Assembly (NCBI RefSeq): GCF_009371885.1
Contig: NZ_QLZA01000004.1
Location: 62,001-126,000, forward strand
DNA: 64,000 nt
Origin: Bifidobacterium tibiigranuli
GTDB taxonomy: Bacteria > Actinomycetota > Actinomycetes > Actinomycetales > Bifidobacteriaceae
Reading direction: 5' to 3'
Shown here: positions 18,065 to 28,440 of the stretch, in pieces
How positions within the stretch are numbered: position 1 is the first letter of the stretch
How the letters are laid out: every line of letters begins with the position of its first letter
The notes under the pieces: generated by a model
Database searches by the model: none
What the model saw: the letters and a program-made list of their open reading frames with translations, nothing else
Told to the model about the DNA's origin: nothing
Program-made: the position numbers and the translations under genes

Positions 18065-18475
18065 ATGACAGCAAGCATTACGCCCGCGAATTCCCCGACA
18101 CCGAAGCGCTCATTCGGTCTGTTCCGGCTCATTGCCGCAGCGGTTATTGCGGCCATCGCCAACTTCGTCGTGTTCTTCCTCTCAGGCGCAACCGGCACCA
18201 CCATTACGACCTTCGGCAAGCCCATGGGTGCCTACGAGCCGATTGTCGCATCCCTTGTCCCGATTGTGCTTGCCGGGCTGATCGTCTGGCTGTTACTGCC
18301 TTACTGGCGTTGGGCCGGCAGGATTGCTCCGGTGGCTGGAGGCATCGTGGCAGCGCTTACGGCGATTGCGCCGCTCACCATCGTAGGCGGCGCATCCGGC
18401 CTGTGGCTTGCGCCGATGCACATCATCGCCGGAGCGGCATGGTACTTAGGTACGCGCCCGCAGCACCTCAAGTAG
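18065..18475 (+). CDS. Small four-helix membrane protein (DUF6069-like)
   Basis: A 136 aa protein with a polar N-terminus (about 1-18) and four hydrophobic helices (about 20-42, 58-78, 85-106, 110-128). The arrangement and GATGTTITTFGKPMGAYEPIV resemble the uncharacterised DUF6069 family; no catalytic motif is seen. GGAAGG precedes ATG 18065. It is expressed from the promoter at 17821 behind a repeat-filled leader and is probably controlled by the divergent MarR protein. The 3' end overlaps the antisense pseudogene at 18446-18670. Confidence 0.7.
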   Translation: MTASITPANSPTPKRSFGLFRLIAAAVIAAIANFVVFFLSGATGTTITTFGKPMGAYEPIVASLVPIVLAGLIVWLLLPYWRWAGRIAPVAGGIVAALTAIAPLTIVGGASGLWLAPMHIIAGAAWYLGTRPQHLK

Positions 18476-18670
18476 GGTCTGGCATTTGCGGACGCGATCC
18501 CGAGTGACCTGCGCGGCGTACCTTTCCGTCTCTTCCCAGTATGCTCCGCACGCATCGCACTGATAGAAAGTCGCATGCTCCGGCGCGCAGCTAAACAATT
18601 CCTGCGGATGCGAGCCGGACAGCCACTACTGCCTACAGATCTTGCATCCTTGGTCATCGAATTCTGTCAT
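18446..18670 (-). pseudogene. Small zinc-ribbon-like protein, broken by an amber codon
   Basis: Reading from ATG 18670 gives MTEFDDQGCKICRQ, then TAG at 18626-18628, then an open continuation with YQCDACGAYWEETERYA and a stop at 18446. The two Cys-x2-Cys pairs suggest a zinc ribbon in a 74 residue protein. The continuation has no start codon of its own before the second pair, so the gene is most likely dead. The function is unknown. Confidence 0.55.
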
Positions 18671-18733
18671 GACAGCATCCTAACGATTGTCTTCTCGCCA
18701 TGAAGCCGAGGCAGACTTCGCAATGGTGAAGCG

Positions 18734-19129
18734 TCACTGGATGGTGAGGTTGAAGGCCTTGTCGATGCGCTGATTAACAGAGTCTAGGTGCTGGTTGACG
18801 ACATCGAAATGGCGGTTGACAGAGTCGAAACGCTGGTTGACGACATCGAAACGGTGATTGATGGCGATGAGCTCATTGCTGAGTTTCGCATTCGTGGCCT
18901 GAATCTCGCTGCTGAGTTTAGCGTCTAGGGCTCGAATGTCACTGCTGTTTTCATCGATGCGTTTGCCGAGATTGGTCTCGACGCTGTCGATACGCTTATT
19001 GAGACTGTCTTCGACTCCGTCGATGCGTTGGCCCAGTCTTCGGTTGCCGGTTAGGACGAGTCTGGCCAGAGCCGCGCTGACAGCGAGCAATGCCGCGATG
19101 GTGGGGATGCTGTTGATGAGCATGTTCAT
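18734..19129 (-). CDS. Membrane-anchored coiled-coil protein
   Basis: A 131 aa protein with one N-terminal membrane helix (about 5-26), a long charged coiled coil, and five heptads at the C-terminus of the form RFDVVNQ/HFDVVNQ/HLDSVNQ. The heptads are also repeated at DNA level every 21 bp. AAGGAA lies before ATG 19129; the longer frame back to 19204 lacks a ribosome site. Similar proteins are found beside phage or surface genes, but no function can be assigned. It is separated from the protease gene by the DnaA-box region. Confidence 0.65.
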   Translation of the reverse strand: MNMLINSIPTIAALLAVSAALARLVLTGNRRLGQRIDGVEDSLNKRIDSVETNLGKRIDENSSDIRALDAKLSSEIQATNAKLSNELIAINHRFDVVNQRFDSVNRHFDVVNQHLDSVNQRIDKAFNLTIQ

Positions 19130-19241
19130 GGCCGGGTTCCTTTCGTATGCCTTCCAGCATAGGTGATTGCTGCTACCTACGCTATCGGCCGGGTTCGCGA
19201 CCATGCAAGCGGAACAGGGTTATGTGGTCGAACGCTCGGAC

Positions 19242-19300
19242 TTATCCACACCGTCGGCGTGTCGCGGATAGCACAGTGTGGATAACCCGGCTGTGTATAA
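19242..19300. other. Cluster of DnaA boxes
   Basis: TTATCCACA at 19242-19250, its inverse TGTGGATAA at 19277-19285, and TGTGTATAA (inverse of TTATACACA) at 19292-19300 match the DnaA box consensus TTWTNCACA. TCTGTATAA at 19330-19338 is one base off. Three matches in 59 bp of GC-rich DNA is unlikely by chance. No dnaA, dnaN or rep gene is near. The rest of the spacer 19130-19690 holds a hairpin at 19560-19580 and the repeats at 19578-19682. Confidence 0.7.
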
Positions 19301-19577
19301 CCCAACGCGCCATAGCTGCTGCGTCATTCTCTGTATAAAGCCAACCGATTGTCTCGATTCTTCACGAAGAATGCACAACGATGTGTAAAGGGGTTATTGA
19401 GCAGTTGAAAAAGGGAAGAGCATGATCGCTGACTCGCTGAATGACGCGCTTCCGATCTTCTGCGCACCGGGGGAGCCGAGTCGATCTTCGAAGCTTCGTA
19501 GAGCGAAGCGTGCGCAATCGACCCTTGTATCTTGATTTGTCGTACCGTAGCATAATTTCGTAGCGGAAATCATCCGC

Positions 19578-19682
19578 TACATAACAAAAATTATCAATTA
19601 CACAACAGAAAAATATCTATTACACAACAAAAATATATCCATTACATAACAAAATCTACTCACTACACAACAAAAACAAGGG
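19578..19682 (+). repeat. Five AT-rich iteron-like repeats of 21-22 bp
   Basis: Units beginning TACATAACA or TACACAACA start at 19578, 19599, 19621, 19643 and 19664, so each is two helical turns from the next. They are followed by AAGGGAG and the protease start at 19691. They could be a protein-binding array, an easily melted region paired with the DnaA boxes, or an unstructured leader RNA. The hairpin GTAGCGGA/TCCGCTAC at 19560-19580 touches the first unit. Confidence 0.8.
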
Positions 19683-19690
19683 AGTTTTTA

Positions 19691-20740
19691 ATGCGTACGC
19701 TATGCTCAAAACGCAGAATACTCGGTGCCGGAGTCAGTTTCTTCGTCACTGCCATTGTGCTGGCGCTGATTTCGCCGTTCGCCCATTCGCAGCCGTTGCC
19801 CAATCAATCAACTGACGATATGGCCGTGACTGCGCAGGCGCCGCCGTTGCCAAACATCCGTTCAGGGCAGCAGGGAATCGACCCTGCGGGCTATTGGACC
19901 GAAGAGAAAACGCGCAATGCCATCCCGGCTGATGACGCGATTACCGAAGACGAGCAAAAAAGCTCCGTTGATCGTAACAATGGCAATAATGGCAACGATA
20001 ATAACAACGGTTCTTCGGGCGAAATCATGCAAGGAAAAGACGTAACGCAGCCATCCGCGCCACTTGAATCGGATCAATAGTCCAGCTCGGGCGCGAACGT
20101 CCCAACGAACGTAGGAAAAGTGTTTTACACATATCGAGGTTCGAACTATGTGTGCTCGGGCTCTGCGATCAATAGCCCGAACAAAAGCGTGGTCTCGACC
20201 GCAGCGCATTGCGTGCATGACGGCGCGCATCAGGGATGGCATACCAACATAGCCTTTGCCCCGGCGTATTACAATGGAGTGTCCAGATACGGCCTGTGGA
20301 ACTGGAACAATGCGATAACATTCAAGGAATGGATTAACAATTCAGATAACAGCAGAGACCAGGCCTTCTTTACTGTCCACAATCGCAATGGCCGATCGCT
20401 GGTGAATACGGTGGGCGGCAATGGCCTCTCGTATAACTATGGACAGCGGCAGAACAATGTTCGCATTTGGGGCTGGCCGACCGATCCGCCGTATACCGGC
20501 CGTATCCCGCACTACTGCGAGGGCAAAACGTATAGGCGTTTTCAGTGGAGCAGCGACATGCGCATGGAGTGCGGTATGGGAGGCGGCGCCAGCGGAGCCC
20601 CGTGGTTGATTTCCCGTACTGACGCCAATCGAGGGCAGGTGTTCGGCGTAACCTCTCGCCGAACGGGTTCCGGCACCCCGAATGTGCTGTCAACGCCTTT
20701 CGATGACGCTGTTGCGAAAATCTTCAAAGACATTGGATGA
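19691..20740 (+). pseudogene. Secreted trypsin-like serine protease interrupted by one amber codon
   Basis: One frame runs from ATG 19691 (ribosome site AAGGGAG) to 20740, interrupted only by TAG at 20078-20080. The first part has a signal peptide (basic start, helix about 12-30) and an Asn/Gly-rich propeptide. The second part is a complete catalytic domain: CSGSAI and TAAHCV with the catalytic His, SRDQAFFTV with the probable Asp, and GGGASGAPW with the nucleophile Ser. No other lesion is seen, so the mutation is recent, or the codon is read through at some level. Either half alone would be inactive or unsecreted. A strong terminator follows. Confidence 0.75.
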
Positions 20741-20780
20741 TGCTTACGATGGTTTCTGATTCCATCCCCTGTTAATGCCG

Positions 20781-20815
20781 TAAGGCCCCCGAACTGCTGA
20801 GGTTCGGGGGCCTTA
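20781..20815 (+). terminator. Terminator after the serine protease
   Basis: TAAGGCCCCCGAAC at 20781-20794 pairs perfectly with 20802-20815 across a 7 nt loop, 40 bp after the protease stop codon. Confidence 0.8.
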
Positions 20816-21218
20816 CATGTTAATGGACAAGATGTGCGCTTCGCATTCAGTCACATCATCAGATCGATGCGCACTATGGCGGTCCGACTTTGCATAGTGC
20901 GCAGAAAACGCACATTTCGTGTTATATCGTCATGAAGGATAATCGTTGGGATTCCAACGTTCCTATGCTAGAAAGCTACCATGCACAGTGTGCGTTTCGA
21001 TCGCACTACGCCAACGGGGGTTGCAGTAGTGCGGGTCCCGCCGTGGCGCCTCCACGGGTCCAGCAGCTGACCGCCTGAGCAGGATGTATCACCCTTAGGC
21101 TATTCTCAGGAAACTGTACATTTTGACGCAGGCGAACGGTGGACCAACAACGTAGTGGTGCATCCGGCGACGGTGTCGAGCCAGTGCCGGCCCAAGTCCA
21201 AAGGAGGACGCATCTCTT
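20816..21218. other. Intergenic region before the sugar porter
   Basis: No gene is supported. GCGCACTATG at 20869-20878 pairs with 20893-20902, and a related GATCGCACTACG word lies near 21000. The ribosome site AAAGGAGGA lies about ten bases before ATG 21219. Confidence 0.35.
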
Positions 21219-22718
21219 ATGAGTCAACACACAGCAGTCACCCCTGACCTCTCCGGAGGCGATTCCAGGGGAGTCATCCGAATCGCCTCGGTCGCCGCTC
21301 TCGGCGGTCTGCTCTTCGGCTACGACTCCGCCGTCATCAACGGCGCGGTCTCGGCCATCGGTGAAGTCTGGCACATCGGCGCGGGAGCCCTCGGCTTTGC
21401 CGTCGCCGCGGCGCTCATCGGCGCTGCGATCGGCGCGATGACCGCCGGGCGCGTCGCTGACCGGGTTGGCCGACTGATGGTGATGAAGATCGCAGCCCTG
21501 CTCTTCATCCTCAGTGCCATCGGTTGTGTGCTGGCCCCCGAGACCACCGCCGGACTCGTGATATTCATCGTCTTCCGTATTATCGGCGGGGCCGGCGTCG
21601 GTTTCGCATCGGTCATCGCCCCTGCCTATATCGCCGAGGTTTCGCCGCCGCAGATTCGCGGCCGGCTCGGTTCCCTGCAGCAGCTCGCCATCGTCACCGG
21701 AATCTTCCTCTCCCTGCTGGTCGACGCCCTGCTGGTCCATGCCACCTCGACTGGTCAGCCTGACGGCATGCTCTGGTTCGGGCTGGAGGCCTGGCGCTGG
21801 ATGTTCCTGGTGCTTGCCGTCCCGGCAATCATCTACGGCGCTCTGGCCTTCACGATTCCCGAATCGCCGCGTTATCTGGTGGCCGCCCACCGCATTCCGG
21901 AGGCCCGCAAGGTGCTCACCCTGCTGCTTGGCGAGAAGAACCTCGAGATCACCATCAACCGCATTCAGGGCAGTCTCGCCGGCGAGACCAAGCCCTCCTG
22001 GCGGGATCTGAAGAATTCGCGCACCGGCAAGATCTACCCGATCGTGTGGATCGGCCTCATCGCCTCGATGCTGCAGCAGTTCGTCGGCATCAATGTCATC
22101 TTCTACTACTCGAACACCCTGTGGATGGCGGTCGGCTTCAACACCTCGTCGGCGTTCACCATCTCGGTCATCACCTCGATCGTCAACATCGCGACAACCA
22201 TCGTGGCGATCCTGCTGGTCGATCGGATCGGGCGCAAACTCCTGCTGATGATCGGCTCGGTCGGCATGACGATCTCTCTGGCTGTGCTGGCAGTCTGCTT
22301 CGGCACGGCCTCTATGGTTCCCGACGCCACCGGGCAGCTGGCCCCAGTCCTCCACGGAGCCTCGGGACCGATTGCCCTGGTCGCCGCCAACGTCTTCGTG
22401 ATCGCTTTCGGCATGTCCTGGGGCCCGGTGATCTGGGTGCTGCTCGGCGAGATGTTCCCGAACCGGATCCGCGGTGCCGCGCTGTCCCTGGCGGCCGCCG
22501 GGCAGTGGGTGGCGAACTGGATTGTGACCGTCACCTTCCCCGGTCTCAAAGATATCTCCCTCGGTCTCGCCTACGGCATCTACACCGGTTTCGCGCTCAT
22601 CTCATTGCTCTTCGTGGCGAAGTTCCTTACCGAGACCAAAGGTCGCACACTGGAGGACATGGATGACGCTCTCGGCGAGGACAGGCCGGCAGCGTCCGAT
22701 GTTGCGCAGGCTTCGTGA
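21219..22718 (+). CDS. Sugar:proton symporter, MFS sugar porter family
   Basis: A 499 aa, 12-helix carrier with every sugar-porter signature: GGLLFGYDSAVINGA in helix 1, GRVADRVGR in loop 2-3, GFASVIAPAYIAEVSPPQIRGRL in helix 4-5, PESPRYLV, QQFVGINVIFYYSNTLW in helix 7, VDRIGRK in loop 8-9, WGPVIWVLLGEMFPNRIRG in helix 10 and TETKGRTLEDM at the C-terminus. It stands alone between two terminators. Bifidobacteria carry a glucose permease (GlcP) of this family, so glucose is a reasonable guess, but xylose or another monosaccharide cannot be excluded. Third codon positions seem especially C-rich compared with neighbours. Confidence 0.88.
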   Translation: MSQHTAVTPDLSGGDSRGVIRIASVAALGGLLFGYDSAVINGAVSAIGEVWHIGAGALGFAVAAALIGAAIGAMTAGRVADRVGRLMVMKIAALLFILSAIGCVLAPETTAGLVIFIVFRIIGGAGVGFASVIAPAYIAEVSPPQIRGRLGSLQQLAIVTGIFLSLLVDALLVHATSTGQPDGMLWFGLEAWRWMFLVLAVPAIIYGALAFTIPESPRYLVAAHRIPEARKVLTLLLGEKNLEITINRIQGSLAGETKPSWRDLKNSRTGKIYPIVWIGLIASMLQQFVGINVIFYYSNTLWMAVGFNTSSAFTISVITSIVNIATTIVAILLVDRIGRKLLLMIGSVGMTISLAVLAVCFGTASMVPDATGQLAPVLHGASGPIALVAANVFVIAFGMSWGPVIWVLLGEMFPNRIRGAALSLAAAGQWVANWIVTVTFPGLKDISLGLAYGIYTGFALISLLFVAKFLTETKGRTLEDMDDALGEDRPAASDVAQAS

Positions 22719-22763
22719 CGCCGGTCCTCGCCGGACAGTCCTAACCTGATTCAATCCACTACG

Positions 22764-22807
22764 CGCCGCGCCGCCGGGCAGCTTGACAGCTGACCGGCGG
22801 CGCGGCG
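22764..22807 (+). terminator. Terminator after the sugar porter
   Basis: A 14 bp stem (22764-22777 with 22794-22807, CGCCGCGCCGCCGG and its complement) lies 46 bp after the stop codon and is followed by a short TCGTT. Confidence 0.7.
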
Positions 22808-22847
22808 TCGTTACCCTCCAATAAGGCCGTTCCTATATAACAGCAGA

Positions 22848-22883
22848 AGGCCCGGAACCGCAGAAACATGCGGTTTCGGGCCT
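22848..22883 (-). terminator. Terminator of the nrd operon
   Basis: AGGCCCGGAACCGCA at 22848-22862 pairs with 22869-22883 with one mismatch, about 50 bp after the nrdF stop on the minus strand. Confidence 0.7.
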
Positions 22884-22933
22884 CTCGACAGCTCGCGTGG
22901 CCGGTTATGGCCACCCCGGGGAACTAGGAATTC

Positions 22934-23986
<1,053 letters not shown>

Positions 23987-24015
23987 TCATATGTTCTCAG
24001 ATAGTCTTCGGCTTA

Positions 24016-26208
24016 TCACAGCATGCAGCTGACGCAGCCTTGGACTTCGGTGCCTTCTAGCGCCTGCTGCCGGATGCGGATGTAGTACAGGGTTTTGATG
24101 CCTTTGCGCCATGCGTAGATCTGGGCCTTGTTCAGGTCGCGCGTGGTGACGGTGTCGGGGAAGAAGAGCGTCAAGGACAAGCCCTGATCGACGTGCTGCG
24201 TGGCTTCGGCGTAGGTGTCGACGATGGGCTTCCAGCCGATTTCGTAGGCGTCCTTGAAGTATTCGAGGTTGTCGTTGGTCATGTACGGCGCGGGGTAGTA
24301 AACGCGCCCGATCTTGCCTTCCTTGCGAATCTCGATCTTCGAGGCGATCGGGTGGATCGAGCTCGTGGAATGGTTGATGTACGAGATCGACCCGGTCGGC
24401 GGCACGGCCTGCATGTTCTGGTTGTAGATGCCGTCGCGAAGAATCGCGTCGCGCAGTTCCCCCCAGTCCTGCACGGTCGGGATGTGCACTGCGAAGTGTT
24501 CGAAGAGCTCCTTGACGCGCTGGGTGCGCGGTTCGAGGGAGCGGCGGCCGTCGGTGTATTTGTCGAAGTAGTTGCCTTGGCCGGCCGGCTTCGCGTAGTC
24601 GCTGGTCGGGAAGCTCTTGAAGGCGTGGCCGCGTTCGACGGCGAGCTCGTGCGAGGTCTTGTAGGCGTTGAATGCCACTGTCATGAAGTACATGTCGGTG
24701 AAGTCCAAGCCCTCTTCGGAACCGTAATGGATGTGCTCGCGGGCGAGGAAGCCGTGCAGGTTCATCTCGCCCAGACCGATGGCGTGGCCTTCGTCATTGC
24801 CGCGGCGAATGGAAGGCACGCTGTTCATCTGCGTGTGTTCAGAGACGGCGTTCAGCGCGCGGATGGCGGTCGAAACGGTGCCGGTCAGTCCGCCGTCCAT
24901 CGCCTTGGCGATGTTGAGCGAGCCGAGGTTGCACGAGATGTCGCGGCCGACGTGCGCGTACGTGAGGTCTTCGTTCAGCACGCTGGGCTCCTGGACCTGC
25001 AGGATCTCGGAGCACAGGTTGCTCATCGTGATGCGGCCTTCGATGGGGTTGGCGCGGTTCACGGTGTCCTCGAAGAGGATGTAAGGGTAGCCGGATTCGA
25101 ACTGGATCTCGGCGATGGTCATGAAGAACTCGCGCGCGTCGATGTAGGTCTTGCGGATGCGGTCGTCAGCCACCATCTCGTCGTAATGCTCGGTCACGGA
25201 GATGTCCGCGAAGGGCTTGCCGTAGACGCGCTCGACGTCGTAGGGGCTGAACAGGGCCATCGGGGCCTTGCGCTTGGCCAGCTCGAAGGTGACGTCGGGG
25301 ATGACGACGCCCAGTGAAAGCGACTTGATGCGGATCTTCTCGTCGGCGTTCTCGCGCTTGGTATCGAGGAAGCGCAGAATATCAGGGTGATGCGCGTTGA
25401 GGTACACCGCGCCGGCGCCTTGGCGTGCGCCCAGCTGATTGGCGTAGGAGAAGGAGTCTTCGAGCAGTTTCATCACCGGAATAACACCGCTGGACTGGTT
25501 TTCGATGTGCTTGATCGGCGCGCCGAGCTCGCGCAGGTTGCTCAGCAGCAGCGCCACGCCGCCGCCGCGCTTGGAGAGCTGCAGGGCCGCGTTGATGCCG
25601 CGCGAAATCGATTCCATATTGTCTTCGATGCGTACGAGGAAGCAGCTCACCGGCTCGCCGCGCTGCGCCTTGCCGAGGTTCAGGAAGGTCGGCGTGGCGG
25701 GCTGGAAGCGGCCGGAGATGATCTCATCGGCGTACTTGACGGCGAGGTTTTCGTCGCCGGAGGCCAGTTCCAGAGCCACTGCGGCGGAGCGCTGCGGAAA
25801 GTCCTCGAGGTACTGCTTGCCGTCGAAGCTTTTGAGCGCGTAGGACGTGTAGAACTTGAACGCGCCGAGGAAGGTATCGAATTCGAAGCCTTCGGACTCG
25901 ATGCGGTCGTAGAAGGAGTCCAGGAATTCGGGGCTGTACTGGTCGAAAACGGCCTTGTCGTAGTACTGGTTATCGATGAGATATGCGAGCCGCTCGGCGG
26001 TGGAGCCGAACTTCACGGTATTCTCGGCGACATGGCCGGTCATGTAGACGCGCTCGGCCTGCTTGTCCTTGTCGAACTGGATGTTGCCGTTCGCGTCGTA
26101 CAGGTTGAGCATGGCGTTAAGCGAGTGGAAGTCGTGCGCGGGGTCGTATTGATCCGCGGTGTCGCTGGTGTTGTCCATGACCAGCGCGGTGCTGTCGGTG
26201 ATTGCCAT
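24016..26208 (-). CDS. nrdE: Ribonucleotide reductase class Ib, alpha subunit
   Basis: Catalytic large subunit, 730 aa, converting ribonucleoside diphosphates to deoxy forms. Visible are [22 protein letters not shown] (first active-site Cys), NLCSEILQ (the N-x-C-x-E radical motif) and the C-terminal redox pair in GCVSCML that is re-reduced by NrdH. The N-terminus lacks an ATP-cone, as usual in class Ib. GGAGGAC precedes the ATG. It is separated from nrdI by 307 bp, so it may have its own promoter. Confidence 0.96.
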   Translation of the reverse strand: MAITDSTALVMDNTSDTADQYDPAHDFHSLNAMLNLYDANGNIQFDKDKQAERVYMTGHVAENTVKFGSTAERLAYLIDNQYYDKAVFDQYSPEFLDSFYDRIESEGFEFDTFLGAFKFYTSYALKSFDGKQYLEDFPQRSAAVALELASGDENLAVKYADEIISGRFQPATPTFLNLGKAQRGEPVSCFLVRIEDNMESISRGINAALQLSKRGGGVALLLSNLRELGAPIKHIENQSSGVIPVMKLLEDSFSYANQLGARQGAGAVYLNAHHPDILRFLDTKRENADEKIRIKSLSLGVVIPDVTFELAKRKAPMALFSPYDVERVYGKPFADISVTEHYDEMVADDRIRKTYIDAREFFMTIAEIQFESGYPYILFEDTVNRANPIEGRITMSNLCSEILQVQEPSVLNEDLTYAHVGRDISCNLGSLNIAKAMDGGLTGTVSTAIRALNAVSEHTQMNSVPSIRRGNDEGHAIGLGEMNLHGFLAREHIHYGSEEGLDFTDMYFMTVAFNAYKTSHELAVERGHAFKSFPTSDYAKPAGQGNYFDKYTDGRRSLEPRTQRVKELFEHFAVHIPTVQDWGELRDAILRDGIYNQNMQAVPPTGSISYINHSTSSIHPIASKIEIRKEGKIGRVYYPAPYMTNDNLEYFKDAYEIGWKPIVDTYAEATQHVDQGLSLTLFFPDTVTTRDLNKAQIYAWRKGIKTLYYIRIRQQALEGTEVQGCVSCML

Positions 26209-26515
26209 GGGGCTGTCCTCCGGTGTGGTGTTATGCGTGTTATGCGTGTGATTAGGTGTGATTGTGGTGTTATCGTATGGCGCTTGCGGCGATATGCGTT
26301 GGGAGAAATGGGTTCGTGGCGACTTTCAGGTTGACTGCGGGCGATGGGTTCTGCGTGGCACCCGCAGTCCTGCACGTTCTGCGAAAACGATTTATATACA
26401 GTCTGTATATGCTCTATATCTCTATATATAAGGACTTCGCCAGTCCATATTCAGTTTTATCAGCCAACCAGTCTCATCGGTCAATCGACCGAAACGGCCT
26501 TCAGGATCTCGGGTC
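26209..26515. other. nrdI-nrdE spacer with a 17 bp palindrome
   Basis: No gene is seen. ATATACAG-T-CTGTATAT at 26394-26410 is a perfect palindrome in an AT-rich patch (26389-26430) about 190 bp upstream of nrdE. It is a candidate operator or promoter region for nrdEF. It is not a good NrdR box. Confidence 0.45.
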
Positions 26516-27016
26516 TCAGGCGGTCGCTGCTGCTGGCTCTCGCTCTTTCGTGTAGAAGTCGAGCAGCCCTTGGCGCACTACTGTCTGGTCTTCCGGGGTG
26601 CCCATGAGCTCGAAGCGATACATGAGCGGCACCTTGCACTTCGCGGAGACGATGTCGCCGGCGATGCAGTAGGCCTCGCCGAAGTTGGAGTTGCCTGAGG
26701 CGATGACCCCGCGGATGTACTGCCGGTTATCTGGATTGTTGAGGAACTGCTTGACTTGGGTCGGCACGGCCTTGTGGGCGCTGCCGCCGCCATACGTCGG
26801 CACGATGAGGACATAGGGTTCGCGCACGTTAAGCGCTGGGTCCTTGGGACGCAGCGGGATGCGGTAGACGTTGATGCCCTCGTCTTGAAAATCGCAGTTG
26901 GCGACGAAGCGCGCGGTGTTTTCCGAGGCAGAGGAGAAGAAGACGACCGCTCCGATCGCCGCTCCTTCCGCCTTGTACAACGGTGCGCTCAGTGCGTCGG
27001 TCTGCGATTCGCTCAT
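26516..27016 (-). CDS. nrdI: NrdI flavodoxin-like maturation protein
   Basis: A 166 aa flavodoxin-like protein that supplies the oxidant for assembling the manganese-tyrosyl cofactor of NrdF. AVVFFSSASENTARFV is the FMN phosphate loop, and VPTYGGGSAHKAVPTQVKQFL and ASGNSNFGEAYC are the NrdI-specific segments. The start at 27016 forms an ATGA overlap with the nrdH stop; the longer frame to 27088 would run over nrdH. Confidence 0.94.
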   Translation of the reverse strand: MSESQTDALSAPLYKAEGAAIGAVVFFSSASENTARFVANCDFQDEGINVYRIPLRPKDPALNVREPYVLIVPTYGGGSAHKAVPTQVKQFLNNPDNRQYIRGVIASGNSNFGEAYCIAGDIVSAKCKVPLMYRFELMGTPEDQTVVRQGLLDFYTKEREPAAATA

Positions 27017-27267
27017 GCCAGTACACTCATTGAAGGAACACTGGCTTTGGTGAGCTGCTTGATGAGGTCGGGGCGGTATCCGCTCCACGAGGCGTCGGGG
27101 GTGATGACGATCGGGGCCTGGCGGAAGCCGGCCTGCTGCAGCTGCTCAAGCGTGGAGGGGTTCTCGGCCAGATCGACGACCTCGAAGTCGATGCCCTGCT
27201 TGGTGAGCTGGCGCTTGGTGGCCTCGCACTGCGGGCAGCGATACTTGGTGAAGACGGTGACGGTCAT
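27013..27267 (-). CDS. nrdH: NrdH redoxin
   Basis: An 84 aa glutaredoxin-like protein with thioredoxin-like activity that reduces NrdE. The active site is CPQC in TKYRCPQCEATKRQL, where many relatives have CVQC or CMQC. The C-terminal SGYRPDLIKQL is the family's thioredoxin-reductase contact. GGAGG lies before the ATG. First gene of the nrdHIEF cluster, with two NrdR boxes upstream. Confidence 0.94.
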   Translation of the reverse strand: MTVTVFTKYRCPQCEATKRQLTKQGIDFEVVDLAENPSTLEQLQQAGFRQAPIVITPDASWSGYRPDLIKQLTKASVPSMSVLA

Positions 27268-27337
27268 GGCTTTCCTCCGGTTGACTGATGTAAGTGTGTC
27301 TGGGTAGATAGATTACATGGATGTGATTTAGAAATAA

Positions 27338-27353
27338 ACACCATGTCTAGTGG
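27338..27353 (-). promoter_or_regulatory. NrdR box, proximal
   Basis: ACACCATGTCTAGTGG matches 12 of 16 positions of ACACTATATATAGTGT. It lies 71 bp before nrdH and 32 bp (three helical turns) from the second box, the spacing usual for NrdR pairs. Confidence 0.75.
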
Positions 27354-27369
27354 CGTGTCGGGGTATCGG

Positions 27370-27385
27370 CCACTAGATATAGTGC
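27370..27385 (-). promoter_or_regulatory. NrdR box, distal
   Basis: CCACTAGATATAGTGC matches 13 of 16 positions of the NrdR consensus. Together with the proximal box it predicts repression of nrdHIEF by NrdR with bound ATP/dATP. Confidence 0.78.
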
Positions 27386-27467
27386 TTCACACTCTCGGAT
27401 GCCTACAGCGGCAAGAGATTTCGGCCATATGTCCCGCTCGCTCGTAAATGTGTAAATGTTGCATTAA

Positions 27468-28145
27468 TCACATTGATGTAATTCGGCCAGTGCCGTCTGC
27501 AGCGTCGTCGTCCTCGCGCATGGACTGGGCCATGGCTCGCGCAGCCTGCTCGACCTGGGTGATGATGGCCCGGGCCTGAGCATCGTCGTGCGCGGACTCA
27601 AGCAGCCGCATGCCGCTGGACACCAGGCCTCTGGTGATGGTGGCCCCGACTCGGGGCGAGTGCGGGCATAGCTGCCGCCATGCGCGGGCGACGGGCATGG
27701 CGATTGTGGCATGGAAATCCGGCTTGTCTTCAGACCCGTCATTGCTGACATCAGTTTTGGCATCCGGCTTGGGCTTACGCGCCGCAGCGCCGCCGGTCGG
27801 GTGCAGTTTCATCATCCAGCCGTGGCCGTGGATTGAGGTCTGCTCGAGATTGATGCGCACCCAGATGGCGATGATCTCGACCGGGTCGCTCACGCCGGCC
27901 AGCCCATCCTCAAGCGCTTTGCGCCAGTCGGGCAGATGGCGCTGCAGCAGCTTGTGGCGCAGATCGTCCATATTGTCGACATAGCGATAGATGGAGTTGC
28001 GGGCGATTCCTGCGCCTTGGCTTACCGCAGCGGGGGTGAGCGCGTTGTTGCCTTGGGTTTTCACGATATGCTCTGCGCAGTCGAGCAGGGCGTTCATCGT
28101 GTTGCGGCGGTGCTCCTCGAGATTCGCTTCGCTGATACGTGGCAT
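27468..28145 (-). CDS. TetR family transcriptional regulator
   Basis: About 225 aa. The N-terminal domain contains the TetR helix-turn-helix LTPAAVSQGAGIARNSIYRYVDNMDDLRHKLL (about residues 34-65). The C-terminal domain has a low-complexity Lys/Asp stretch around residue 135. The start is placed at ATG 28145 (MPRISEANLEEHRRN), since the longer frame to 28268 is unlike a regulator. It is divergent from the P-type ATPase gene across 295 bp and may control it; no clear operator was found. Confidence 0.85.
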   Translation of the reverse strand: MPRISEANLEEHRRNTMNALLDCAEHIVKTQGNNALTPAAVSQGAGIARNSIYRYVDNMDDLRHKLLQRHLPDWRKALEDGLAGVSDPVEIIAIWVRINLEQTSIHGHGWMMKLHPTGGAAARKPKPDAKTDVSNDGSEDKPDFHATIAMPVARAWRQLCPHSPRVGATITRGLVSSGMRLLESAHDDAQARAIITQVEQAARAMAQSMREDDDAADGTGRITSM

Positions 28146-28440
28146 CGCATTCCTGTCCTTGTGCTCCGAGTCGTGTGTGAACGTGTGTGAGAATTCCGGC
28201 GACTGTTCAATTCTGGCAGCTGGCTGCCGGCATCGCACGCAGCCTTGGCGTTTCGCCAAGCGTGACAAGCGCGGATAACCGAGCGGGTGCGCCGTCGTCG
28301 CCTTCGCCTACGCGGCTCGTTGTATATTGTACCGCTGTATTCCGCAGCTGTTCCTTGGCGAAACCGGCGGGCGGCGACTACCATATTTTGGTAAGGGGCG
28401 TCGGCAATGTGGGGGCGCTCGCAAGGAAAGCTGTGCCAGG

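Noticed and set aside
17825-18225. Minus-strand frames encoding LIQQC-like or pentapeptide-like repeats
   Set aside because: They are translations of the 15 bp tandem array; all frames of such an array stay open. Not a pentapeptide-repeat gene.
19578-19682. Possible CRISPR array
   Set aside because: Repeats of 21-22 bp directly adjoin each other with no spacers and no cas genes nearby.
19242-19690. The chromosomal oriC
   Set aside because: dnaA, dnaN, rpmH and gyrB are absent, so only an origin-like arrangement is claimed.
21006-22355. 449 codon minus-strand frame
   Set aside because: Antisense to the sugar porter; rich in Asp, Arg and Gly with no domain.
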